From Gammaproteobacteria bacterium (lineage in GTDB: Bacteria; Pseudomonadota; Gammaproteobacteria; Competibacterales; Competibacteraceae), in contig JAIFNF010000197.1 of NCBI GenBank assembly GCA_020047885.1, forward strand, positions 1 to 5,317: 5,317 nucleotides of DNA, given 5' to 3'. Shown here one piece after another: positions 1-5,317 of the stretch (the first letter of the stretch is position 1; each line of letters begins with the position of its first letter). The translations under genes and the position numbers were made by a program. The notes below the pieces were generated by a model. The model saw nothing but the letters and a program-made list of their open reading frames with translations. It was not told where the DNA came from and searched no databases.

Positions 1-2
1 GC

Positions 3-23
3 TACCGTTTTAGTCACGGCGAG
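3..23 (-). repeat. Start of repeat unit 14 (partial), residues 1765-1771
   Basis: The last seven residues, LAVTKTV, begin a further unit that is cut by the window edge. The KTV form matches the start of unit 4 (LTVDKTV), not the K(S/A)F form of the neighbouring units. The array clearly continues beyond position 1. Confidence 0.7.
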
Positions 24-3000
24 CGTTGTAACGGTCAGAGTTGCTGAAGTACCGACAAGGCTATTTTCAAAGCCGGTTTTTAACGCCCCGGCAGCAATCG
101 AGTTGATATAGCCGGAATTAGCGACGCTGGACGTGACATCCACGGACACCGAGCAACCGCCGCCGGGAATGGCACCGCCAGTCTGATAGGTGACAGTGTT
201 TAATGTGGTATCGACTGCTACTTTCGTCGAATCACAGCCATTTTTAACCTGGATATTAGGCGTCGCCGCGATCTTGACGTTGAATGGCAGGGCATCTACT
301 AAATCAGCCGTTAGTGCAGTGGCAGCAAGATTACCATTACCAAATGAGAGCGTTAGGGTTGAAATGCCATTGACCAAAATAGTAGATGGGGTGAAGAATT
401 TACTGAGACTCGGCGGTTGCGGTGGATTAACAAACAGCTTGGCTGTAGCGGCTGCGCCATTAGTGCCTGCGCTAGTGACCAGAGCGCCAGCGGCAATCGT
501 GTTGGTGTAGGGCGAACCGGTGCTATCGCCAGCGGTGACGTCAACCTGAATCGTGCAGCCATTGACGGGAATGGTAGCGCCGCTGGCGTAGGTGATAGTT
601 GTGGCATTCGCGGCGGCGGTAACCGTCCCAGGGCAGGTTTTCTGCATATTGGGGTTAGTCGCTACGGTAACTTTCCCATTGCCATTCACCGGCAAGGTAT
701 CAACCAGATCGCTATTCAGAGTAATAGCGCCACCATTGCTATTACCAAGGTTAATAGTGAGCCGCGAAATTCCGCCCGGATTGATGGTGCCGGGATTAAA
801 AGACTTCGTCACAGTGGGCGGAACCTGCGCTTGCACCACCAGACTGGCATTAGCGGGTTGCTGGTTATTACCGCCTTCCGTAGTTTTCAAAGCTCCCGCA
901 GCAATCGTGTTCGTGTAGCTACCGCCAACTGCGGAGATTACATCAACCGTGATTGTGCAACCGCCGGCCGGAATCGTTGCGCTGCTGGCGTAGTTAATGG
1001 TGTTCGCACCAGTAGTCACCTTGCCGGGATTCGTGTTAATGCAAGTGCCGCCAATCGCCGGAGTTGCAGCAACTACTACGCTTCCGGGCAATGTATCGAC
1101 AAAATCTGCATTCAGCGTCAGCGCTGAAGTATTGGGATTGCCGAGGTTAATCGTCAGGGTTGAGGTGCCGTTAATGGCAACCGTAGCGGGACTAAAAGCC
1201 TTGCTCACGGTTGGCGGCGCTAAACCCCCACCGACGGCCAGATTTGCCGTTGCGGGGTTCTGGTTATTGCCGACCAAAGTTTGTAACTGGCCGGCAGCAA
1301 TGGTGTTGGTGTAAACACCGTTGGTACTGGAGGTGACATCAACAGAAATTGTGCAACCGCCAGCGGGAATCGTTGCGCCATCGGCGTAAGTGATAGAACT
1401 GCCGCCTGCGGTAGCCGTGACGGTTCCGGGGCAGGTTTTCACTACATTGGGTGTGCCATGAATGACTACATTCCCCGGCAGTGCATCGACCAGCGCCGAG
1501 GACAGCGTAATTGCGCTGGTGTTGCTATTGCCGAGAGTAATAGTCAGCGTCGATGTGCCATTAGTAGCGATGGATGCCAGATTAAATGCTTTGCTGATCG
1601 TTGGCTGATTGCCAACGGTCATAACCGCCGTTGCTGCACCCGGATTGGTCAAGCCTTGATTGCTACTCAGAGTGCTGGCGTTGATGTTGTTGGTGTAAGT
1701 GCCCGGAGCATTGCCCACCACATTGGCAAAGAAGGTACAGGAGGTGTTCGCAGCAATGCTGGCGCTCGTCAGCCGTAACGAGTTACCGCCTGCAATAGCG
1801 GTGACTGCACCGCCAGTACAGTTCGTGCCGGCACCGGGGGTAGACGCAATCGCCAAACCCGCCGGTAATGTATCCGTGAGCGAGACGCCAGTCAGTGTCG
1901 AACCCGAGTCGTTGTTACGGATCGTGACCGTCAGTTTATTAGCTTGCCCCGGATTACTCGAAGAATCAGCAAACGCTTTAGTAACCGTGGGGGAATCCAC
2001 CACGTTTAACGTAGCTTTGGCTTCGGACTGGTTGGGAACGCCCTGATCGCTGACAACAGCGTTTTCGTAAATGACGTTAGTGTAAGCGCCCAAGGCCGAG
2101 GCGGTGACATCGACGCTAAGCGTGCAATTAGTGCCGGGCGGAATGGTGGCTTGGGAAACCGTGATTAGACTGCTTCCCTCAACAGTCGTGACGACCGCTT
2201 TACCGCCGGTTCCGGTTCCCGCGCAACCGGTGCTGGCGTTAGAGGGTGTGGCTACGACTAATCCACTTGGCAGGGTATCGGTATAACTTACCCCAGTCAG
2301 AGTCAATGGCGTCGGCGCATTCGGATCAAAGGTACTGACCAGCCGCATTTTCAGAGTCGCGGTTTGATTGCGGCCAATATAGTCCGGCGCAAAACCTTTC
2401 ATAATCCCCAATCCCTGCAAGGTCGAAAGTGATGCAGAAGTGCCTTGCGGGTTGGTATAGCCCTCATCAGTAATAACCGCTTGCGCCGGAATGGTGTTCG
2501 TCAGATTCAGGAATCGCACTGAGGTGGTGGTGACCAAGACCTTGCAGGTCTGATTAGCCGCTACGGTGGCTCCAGTCAGGGTCACTTTGCCGTCGCCGGG
2601 AATCGCCGTAACCATGCCGCCAGTACAGGTCGTGCTGGCGTTAGGCACTGAATAGACTTCAATCCCGACTGGGAATACGTCGGTGAACCCGACCCCGTGC
2701 ATGACGATTCCCGACGGGTTGATGACATCAATTTGCAGTACCGAGGGCACACCGCCCGTCACAATAACCGGGTCGAATGATTTATTGATGTTGATTTGGG
2801 CAGTTTGTGCCGTCAAATTAGCGGTGACGGCGGCGGTACTCACCGGGCCTTCGGCGCTGGTGATTGCACCGGCAGGAATGGTATTGCTCCACGGGCCAGT
2901 ACCACTGGTGACCACATCAAAGAAGAAGTCACAACTGCCGCCAGCGGCTAAGGTCGCGCCGAGCAACTGGGCATTAGTCGCGCCGGGATTGGCGACAACT

Positions 3001-5315
3001 GTGGGAGAACCGCCGCAGTTGGTACTGGCATTGGCGGGATTGGCGACGGCCAGTCCAGCGCTAAAGGTACTGTCATTGGCAGAAATATTAGTAAGCTGGC
3101 CATTGGTACCATTAAGAACGGTGATCTTAACCCGTGCTTTGCCACTGGGGGTTACTGAAGACGGCGTAAAGGTCTTCGACCCGGACAGGCCGGTGCCAAT
3201 AGCAAGGGTGGCTGAGACAGGCGCTGGAATGGTGCCGCCGCTCGTGCTGAGATTGGCCGGCTCAATAGTGTTGACATAGCTGCCCACCGCTGTGCCAGTC
3301 ACTTTAGCCGTGATGACACATTCAGCATCTTCGCTAGTGTCTGGCCGGGCACTCACCGTGCCATTGGACAATACCAGTGCGTTAGCCAGTGGATTAGCCG
3401 TCAACGTCCCACCACACGTATTGGTAGCCGCCGGATTAGCTGCCAGCGTAATACCGGCAGGCAGGTTATCCGTGAGATTAACCGCAGTCAGTGAATTGAC
3501 CACTCGGTTGCGAATCTTGATCGTTAAGGTGGATAACCCACCTTGCGCGATACTGGATGGGTTGAAACTCTTGGTCGCGGCTACGGCACTCACGCTAAAC
3601 ACATTAACCGCACTGAGGTTAGTGTTGTTTGTCGTGCCGTTACCCACGCCGTCAATGGGAATGCTATTTTCAAAAGTCAGTCCAATAGCAGCCGCACTGG
3701 GTAGCTTGGCCCAGATGTTAATGGTGCAGATACCGGGCGTGACTCCAGTACCGCCGACAATGGTGCCATTGCTCCACATTAAACCGGCGTCTGTTACTGT
3801 TGGGGCTGATCCAGTGTCGGTACCGCTGGCATTAGTACCGGTCCAGGTTCCGCCTGAACAACCCGCATCGGTGGAATAAAAAACATTCCCAGGGGCAGGA
3901 TTGAACAGCGTCATCTGATGACCACTAGCGGCTGGCAGAATATCTTTGAAACTCACATTGCTTACTGACCCGCCTGACCAGTTACTAATTTCTACGGTGA
4001 ACTGAGTCCATTGACCAGGCGCGACATTAGCAACCGATACAGTTTTATCGACCGTTAACTTAGCATTGACGGTCAGGTCAGCATCGACCGATGGACTGGG
4101 ATAATTATTTGGATTTTTGACGGCATCGGCCGGAATAGTATTGGTGTGCTGGCCGTCGGTGGTGGAAGTGACGTAGGCGGTTATCGTGCACTTGCCGCCG
4201 GGACCCGCTTTAGCATTAGCCAGGGTTATTGATCCGGTACCTGTGGTAGCGATTAATGTACCATTTAATGCCCCAGTACCACTGCAAACCACGGATGGAG
4301 CAGTAGGGGTGCCGAGAATTTTGATCGTCGATGCAGTAAAATCGTCAGCAAAACTGGTGATGTCTAGCGCATTAGCCGTGCTGTTATTAGTGACCGTGAT
4401 CGTCATCAATGACGGCTGACCAGCGGGAATCGTGTCGGGGTTGAAGGATTTGCTAACCGCAATGGGTGTATTGATGGTCAGAGGTTGATTGAATGCCGGG
4501 CTGGTCAGGCCGCGAATGTTGCCAATGGCTCCCGCGCCGAGGCTGTTAGTAACACTCTGAGGACTGGCAACAATGACCTTGGCGCTGATCGTACAGGTTC
4601 CGTTTTTGCCAATGGTGCCACCGGTGAGCTTAATCTCGTTGGTGCCCGCTGTAGCAGTCACTGAGCCATTGACACTGCCGGTTCCACTACAACTGGTGCT
4701 GGCGGCTGGAGTTGCAGCCACCACCATGCCAGGGGGCAAAGTATCGGTAAACGTTGTGAGCGGAATCGTCGCATCGATATTGGGATTAGTGAGGGTAATC
4801 GTTAATGTGGTCGGGTCACCGGCAATGGCGGGGGAAGGTGAGAAGCTCTTGCTGCCGGTGGGATTTTGTAGGGTATTGACTGACAGAGTGGCGCTGGCCG
4901 CGGTAGTGTTGAAAACACCCACCGTATTTTCTTTGGCAGTGTAGCCACTGATTGTGGCGGTCGGCGTGGTATTAGCCGGAATGGTGACAACGTGGTTGCC
5001 CGGCGTGATCGAACTGACGTTAATTTGGAAATAACATTGGCCGTCCACCGTGCCGGTGCCAGCGGGGATTGTGCCGCCGGTAAGATAAACCGTAGAGGTT
5101 CCCTCCGTTGCTGCACTGACCGTAAAACCGCAGGTGTTGGGAATGCTAGGCGTGTCGGTGATGGTAACAACCGACGGCAATATCGCGGTGACGGCGGCGG
5201 CGGTCAATGGCACCGCCGAAGCATTGGCAATCGTGATTCGATACGCCGAGGTGTCGCCCGGATCGATGGTCGCCGGGGTAAACTGCTGGTTGATGGTAGT
5301 AGTTGCCGCCGCCAG
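3..5315 (-). CDS. Giant tandem-repeat surface/secreted protein with DUF11/DUF7933-like Ig-fold domains (internal fragment, both ends missing)
   Basis: One minus-strand frame is open across the window (1771 codons, no stop), so this is an internal piece of a larger gene. The translation is thirteen consecutive units of 128-158 residues plus a partial one at each end. Typical units show a K(S/A)F-x-P start motif, a 'LTITL-N-N' strand, a 'TDTLP' strand, two cysteines 26-44 residues apart, a 'TIPAG' turn and a '[10 protein letters not shown]' strand. This matches the DUF11 family of extracellular beta-sandwich repeats, especially the DUF7933 type, as known from family consensus. Composition is rich in Thr, Ala, Asn, Gly and Ser and poor in Lys, Arg and Trp, as expected of an exported protein. 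No enzyme motif, transmembrane segment, signal peptide, sortase motif or RTX repeat is visible. In-frame ATG codons are rare and sit inside domains, so none is a credible start. Inferred role: adhesin, surface stalk or matrix protein. The reading frame is very secure, the family fairly secure, and the function unproven. Confidence 0.96.
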   Translation of the reverse strand, partial: MAAATTTINQQFTPATIDPGDTSAYRITIANASAVPLTAAAVTAILPSVVTITDTPSIPNTCGFTVSAATEGTSTVYLTGGTIPAGTGTVDGQCYFQINVSSITPGNHVVTIPANTTPTATISGYTAKENTVGVFNTTAASATLSVNTLQNPTGSKSFSPSPAIAGDPTTLTITLTNPNIDATIPLTTFTDTLPPGMVVAATPAASTSCSGTGSVNGSVTATAGTNEIKLTGGTIGKNGTCTISAKVIVASPQSVTNSLGAGAIGNIRGLTSPAFNQPLTINTPIAVSKSFNPDTIPAGQPSLMTITVTNNSTANALDITSFADDFTASTIKILGTPTAPSVVCSGTGALNGTLIATTGTGSITLANAKAGPGGKCTITAYVTSTTDGQHTNTIPADAVKNPNNYPSPSVDADLTVNAKLTVDKTVSVANVAPGQWTQFTVEISNWSGGSVSNVSFKDILPAASGHQMTLFNPAPGNVFYSTDAGCSGGTWTGTNASGTDTGSAPTVTDAGLMWSNGTIVGGTGVTPGICTINIWAKLPSAAAIGLTFENSIPIDGVGNGTTNNTNLSAVNVFSVSAVAATKSFNPSSIAQGGLSTLTIKIRNRVVNSLTAVNLTDNLPAGITLAANPAATNTCGGTLTANPLANALVLSNGTVSARPDTSEDAECVITAKVTGTAVGSYVNTIEPANLSTSGGTIPAPVSATLAIGTGLSGSKTFTPSSVTPSGKARVKITVLNGTNGQLTNISANDSTFSAGLAVANPANASTNCGGSPTVVANPGATNAQLLGATLAAGGSCDFFFDVVTSGTGPWSNTIPAGAITSAEGPVSTAAVTANLTAQTAQININKSFDPVIVTGGVPSVLQIDVINPSGIVMHGVGFTDVFPVGIEVYSVPNASTTCTGGMVTAIPGDGKVTLTGATVAANQTCKVLVTTTSVRFLNLTNTIPAQAVITDEGYTNPQGTSASLSTLQGLGIMKGFAPDYIGRNQTATLKMRLVSTFDPNAPTPLTLTGVSYTDTLPSGLVVATPSNASTGCAGTGTGGKAVVTTVEGSSLITVSQATIPPGTNCTLSVDVTASALGAYTNVIYENAVVSDQGVPNQSEAKATLNVVDSPTVTKAFADSSSNPGQANKLTVTIRNNDSGSTLTGVSLTDTLPAGLAIASTPGAGTNCTGGAVTAIAGGNSLRLTSASIAANTSCTFFANVVGNAPGTYTNNINASTLSSNQGLTNPGAATAVMTVGNQPTISKAFNLASIATNGTSTLTITLGNSNTSAITLSSALVDALPGNVVIHGTPNVVKTCPGTVTATAGGSSITYADGATIPAGGCTISVDVTSSTNGVYTNTIAAGQLQTLVGNNQNPATANLAVGGGLAPPTVSKAFSPATVAINGTSTLTINLGNPNTSALTLNADFVDTLPGSVVVAATPAIGGTCINTNPGKVTTGANTINYASSATIPAGGCTITVDVISAVGGSYTNTIAAGALKTTEGGNNQQPANASLVVQAQVPPTVTKSFNPGTINPGGISRLTINLGNSNGGAITLNSDLVDTLPVNGNGKVTVATNPNMQKTCPGTVTAAANATTITYASGATIPVNGCTIQVDVTAGDSTGSPYTNTIAAGALVTSAGTNGAAATAKLFVNPPQPPSLSKFFTPSTILVNGISTLTLSFGNGNLAATALTADLVDALPFNVKIAATPNIQVKNGCDSTKVAVDTTLNTVTYQTGGAIPGGGCSVSVDVTSSVANSGYINSIAAGALKTGFENSLVGTSATLTVTTLAVTKTV
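24..410 (-). repeat. Repeat unit 13 (DUF11/DUF7933-like, subtype B), residues 1636-1764
   Basis: It starts [15 protein letters not shown], then [17 protein letters not shown] and [15 protein letters not shown]. The Cys pair is NGC and GGC, spaced 27, with a [12 protein letters not shown] segment after the first Cys unlike its neighbours. The end is [16 protein letters not shown]. The linker closing the unit is TSATLTVTT. Confidence 0.92.
411..815 (-). repeat. Repeat unit 12 (DUF11/DUF7933-like, subtype B), residues 1501-1635
   Basis: It starts [15 protein letters not shown], then [17 protein letters not shown] and [15 protein letters not shown], with a short Asn/Gly insertion after LP. The Cys pair is KTC and NGC, spaced 26, and PGTVTA follows the first Cys as in unit 10. 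The last strand is [15 protein letters not shown], followed by a proline-rich linker (NPPQPP). Confidence 0.93.
816..1211 (-). repeat. Repeat unit 11 (DUF11/DUF7933-like, subtype B), residues 1369-1500
   Basis: It starts [15 protein letters not shown], then [17 protein letters not shown] and [15 protein letters not shown]. The Cys pair is GTC and GGC, spaced 28. After the first Cys it has INTNPGKVT where units 10 and 12 have PGTVTA. The end is [16 protein letters not shown]. It is a very regular member of the array. Confidence 0.93.
1212..1601 (-). repeat. Repeat unit 10 (DUF11/DUF7933-like, subtype B), residues 1239-1368
   Basis: It starts [15 protein letters not shown], then [17 protein letters not shown] and [15 protein letters not shown]. 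The Cys pair is KTC and GGC, spaced 26. It is the first of four units sharing a 'LVD-LP' strand, a '[13 protein letters not shown]'-type second half and a [10 protein letters not shown] end. Its Cys-to-Cys segment aligns without gaps at the DNA level with that of unit 12. Confidence 0.93.
1602..1988 (-). repeat. Repeat unit 9 (DUF11/DUF7933-like), residues 1110-1238
   Basis: It starts [15 protein letters not shown], with [12 protein letters not shown] and [14 protein letters not shown]. The Cys pair is TNC and TSC, spaced 27, with [13 protein letters not shown] after the first Cys. The last strand is [10 protein letters not shown]. It is intermediate between the diverged units 1-8 and the homogeneous block that follows. 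Confidence 0.92.
1989..2411 (-). repeat. Repeat unit 8 (DUF11/DUF7933-like, with insertion), residues 969-1109
   Basis: It starts [15 protein letters not shown], where KGF replaces KSF. A proline-rich insertion ([13 protein letters not shown]) lies between the second strand and the [13 protein letters not shown] strand. The Cys pair is TGC and TNC, spaced 33 because of an AGTGTGGK stretch. The last strand is [10 protein letters not shown]. The insertion should lengthen a loop at one pole of the domain (inference). Confidence 0.9.
2412..2795 (-). repeat. Repeat unit 7 (DUF11/DUF7933-like), residues 841-968
   Basis: It starts [15 protein letters not shown], with [10 protein letters not shown] and [14 protein letters not shown] as the next strands. 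The Cys pair is TTC and QTC, spaced 27, in a near-consensus [14 protein letters not shown] context. The last strand is [10 protein letters not shown]. At 128 residues it is the shortest unit. Confidence 0.9.
2796..3185 (-). repeat. Repeat unit 6 (DUF11/DUF7933-like), residues 711-840
   Basis: It starts [15 protein letters not shown], with VKITVLNG as the next strand. The LP strand is replaced by [14 protein letters not shown]. The Cys pair is TNC and GSC, spaced 28, with the classic LAAGGSC turn. The last strand is [10 protein letters not shown]. Its Trp, at 2889-2891, is the only one outside unit 4. Confidence 0.9.
3186..3584 (-). repeat. Repeat unit 5 (DUF11/DUF7933-like), residues 578-710
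   Basis: It starts [16 protein letters not shown], followed by STLTIKIRN and [14 protein letters not shown]. The Cys pair is NTC and AEC, spaced 32. The segment before the second Cys is unusually charged ([12 protein letters not shown]) in place of the IPAGGSC turn. The unit ends with [10 protein letters not shown] and a proline-containing linker. Confidence 0.9.
3585..4058 (-). repeat. Repeat unit 4: long, divergent, Trp-rich DUF11-like domain, residues 420-577
   Basis: This is the longest unit (158 residues). It starts [16 protein letters not shown], so KTV replaces KSF, closer to the general DUF11 start. It keeps the FTVEISN strand and a KDILP strand. Its two cysteines (AGC and GIC) are 44 residues apart, the widest spacing in the array, because of a Gly/Thr/Ser-rich insertion. 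It carries five tryptophans (codons at 4008-4010, 3978-3980, 3843-3845, 3774-3776 and 3711-3713), while the other units together have one. The end is [13 protein letters not shown] instead of YTNTIPAGAL. It may be a functionally distinct domain, for example a ligand-binding face, but no known binding motif is recognised. Confidence 0.85.
4059..4460 (-). repeat. Repeat unit 3 (DUF11/DUF7933-like), residues 286-419
   Basis: It starts [15 protein letters not shown] and keeps TITVTNNS. The 'TDTLP' strand is degenerate (FADDFTAS), with the LP lost. The Cys pair is VVC and GKC, 32 residues apart, with a SGTGALNGT insertion after the first Cys that resembles the one in unit 2. The [10 protein letters not shown] strand is conserved. 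The similar insertion suggests that units 2 and 3 share a closer ancestor. Confidence 0.88.
4461..4856 (-). repeat. Repeat unit 2 (DUF11/DUF7933-like), residues 154-285
   Basis: It starts [14 protein letters not shown] and continues with [11 protein letters not shown] and [14 protein letters not shown], the best family consensus among the upstream units. The Cys pair is TSC and GTC, spaced 32 residues because of a small SGTGSVNGS insertion after the first Cys. The last strand is altered: [10 protein letters not shown] instead of YTNTIPAGAL. Confidence 0.9.
4857..5297 (-). repeat. Repeat unit 1 (DUF11/DUF7933-like), residues 7-153
   Basis: The unit opens with [15 protein letters not shown], where the usual KSF is replaced by QQF while P-x-x-I-x-P-G is kept. 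At the usual 'TDTLP' position it has TAILP, so the Asp is lost. The Cys pair is NTC and GQC, 32 residues apart. The turn before the second Cys is lengthened ([12 protein letters not shown]). The C-terminal linker is also long, with an extra [22 protein letters not shown] segment before the A-S-A-T-L-S-V end. At 147 residues it is one of the longer units. Confidence 0.85.
5298..5315 (-). repeat. C-terminal tail of a preceding repeat unit (partial)
   Basis: The first six residues, LAAATT, match the linker that ends the other units (pattern A-A-x-L-x-V followed by a short Thr-rich stretch). The array therefore probably continues upstream in the gene, beyond position 5317. Too little is present to classify the unit. 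Confidence 0.5.
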
Positions 5316-5317
5316 CC

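Noticed and set aside
417..1127. 236-codon plus-strand open frame rich in Asn, Arg, Ser and Gly
   Set aside because: It is antisense to units 11-13, has erratic composition and matches no known family. Shadow frames of this length are expected where the sense gene is repetitive and contains few codons that read as stops on the other strand.
2683..3279. 198-codon plus-strand open frame
   Set aside because: It lies wholly antisense to units 5-7. Its translation is a Val/Ala/Pro/Leu-rich mirror of the Thr/Ala/Asn/Gly-rich sense protein and has no recognisable domain, while the sense frame gives conserved repeats across the same bases.
3292..3879. 195-codon plus-strand open frame resembling a hydrophobic membrane protein
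   Set aside because: The hydrophobicity arises because complements of Asn, Thr, Ser and Gly codons read as Val, Leu, Pro and Ala. It is antisense to units 4-5 and has no convincing ribosome binding site.
4573..4944. 123-codon plus-strand open frame
   Set aside because: It is antisense to unit 2, the end of unit 1 and the start of unit 3, with the same Val/Leu/Ala/Pro-rich shadow composition as the other plus-strand frames.
4802..5170. 122-codon minus-strand open frame in another frame
   Set aside because: It overlaps units 1-2 of the giant protein out of frame, and its Pro/Arg/Ser-rich translation has no domain character.
3..5315. CRISPR-like or satellite DNA explanation of the roughly 400-base period
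   Set aside because: The period equals one protein domain, the copies are diverged in DNA but conserved in protein, and the frame is unbroken. The periodicity is therefore coding, not an array of short identical repeats and spacers.
3..5315. Calcium-binding RTX nonapeptides, cadherin or sortase signals
   Set aside because: I looked for GGxGxDxxx series, cadherin-type DxD/DxNDN motifs and LPxTG followed by a hydrophobic tail. None is present; the LP that recurs is part of the TDTLP strand inside each domain.

Overview
The whole window lies inside one very large gene on the minus strand. Read from position 5315 down to position 3, one frame stays open for 1771 codons without a stop. It makes coherent protein throughout, and neither the start nor the stop of the gene is in the window. 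The other open frames on either strand are shadows of this repetitive coding sequence. I see no RNA genes, mobile elements, CRISPR array, promoter or terminator.

The protein is a tandem array of Ig-like beta-sandwich repeats of the DUF11 / 'conserved repeat domain' type, most like the variant now usually called DUF7933. That name rests on recalled family consensus, not on a search. Each unit is about 130 residues. It opens with a (S/T)K(S/A)F-x-P-x-x-I motif, followed by a 'STLTI-L-N-N' strand, a '(T/V)D-LP' strand, a first Cys, a 'GG-IPA-G' turn, a second Cys in a 'C-T-I-V-DVT' strand, a 'YTNTI-A-AL' strand and a linker ending in 'A-A-L-V'. Thirteen units can be delimited, with a tail of an earlier unit at the 5315 end and the first seven residues of a fourteenth at the 3 end. 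Every unit has exactly two cysteines (26 in total) and no cysteine lies outside this pattern.

Layout in protein order (high to low coordinate): units 1-3 are full but fairly diverged. Unit 4 is long, divergent and tryptophan-rich. Units 5-9 are intermediate, with unit 8 carrying an insertion. Units 10-13 are closely related to each other and look like the most recent expansion. The fourteenth unit begins like unit 4.

The likely role is a giant secreted or cell-surface, adhesin- or stalk-like protein. That is an inference from the repeat family, the disulfide-ready Cys pairs and the Thr/Ala/Asn/Gly/Ser-rich composition. Signal peptide, anchor and secretion signal are outside the window. The host is probably a bacterium of moderate GC (slightly above half by eye). 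A Gram-negative proteobacterium would be usual for this repeat type, but the window does not prove it. Because this is one gene, there is no operon context to interpret.
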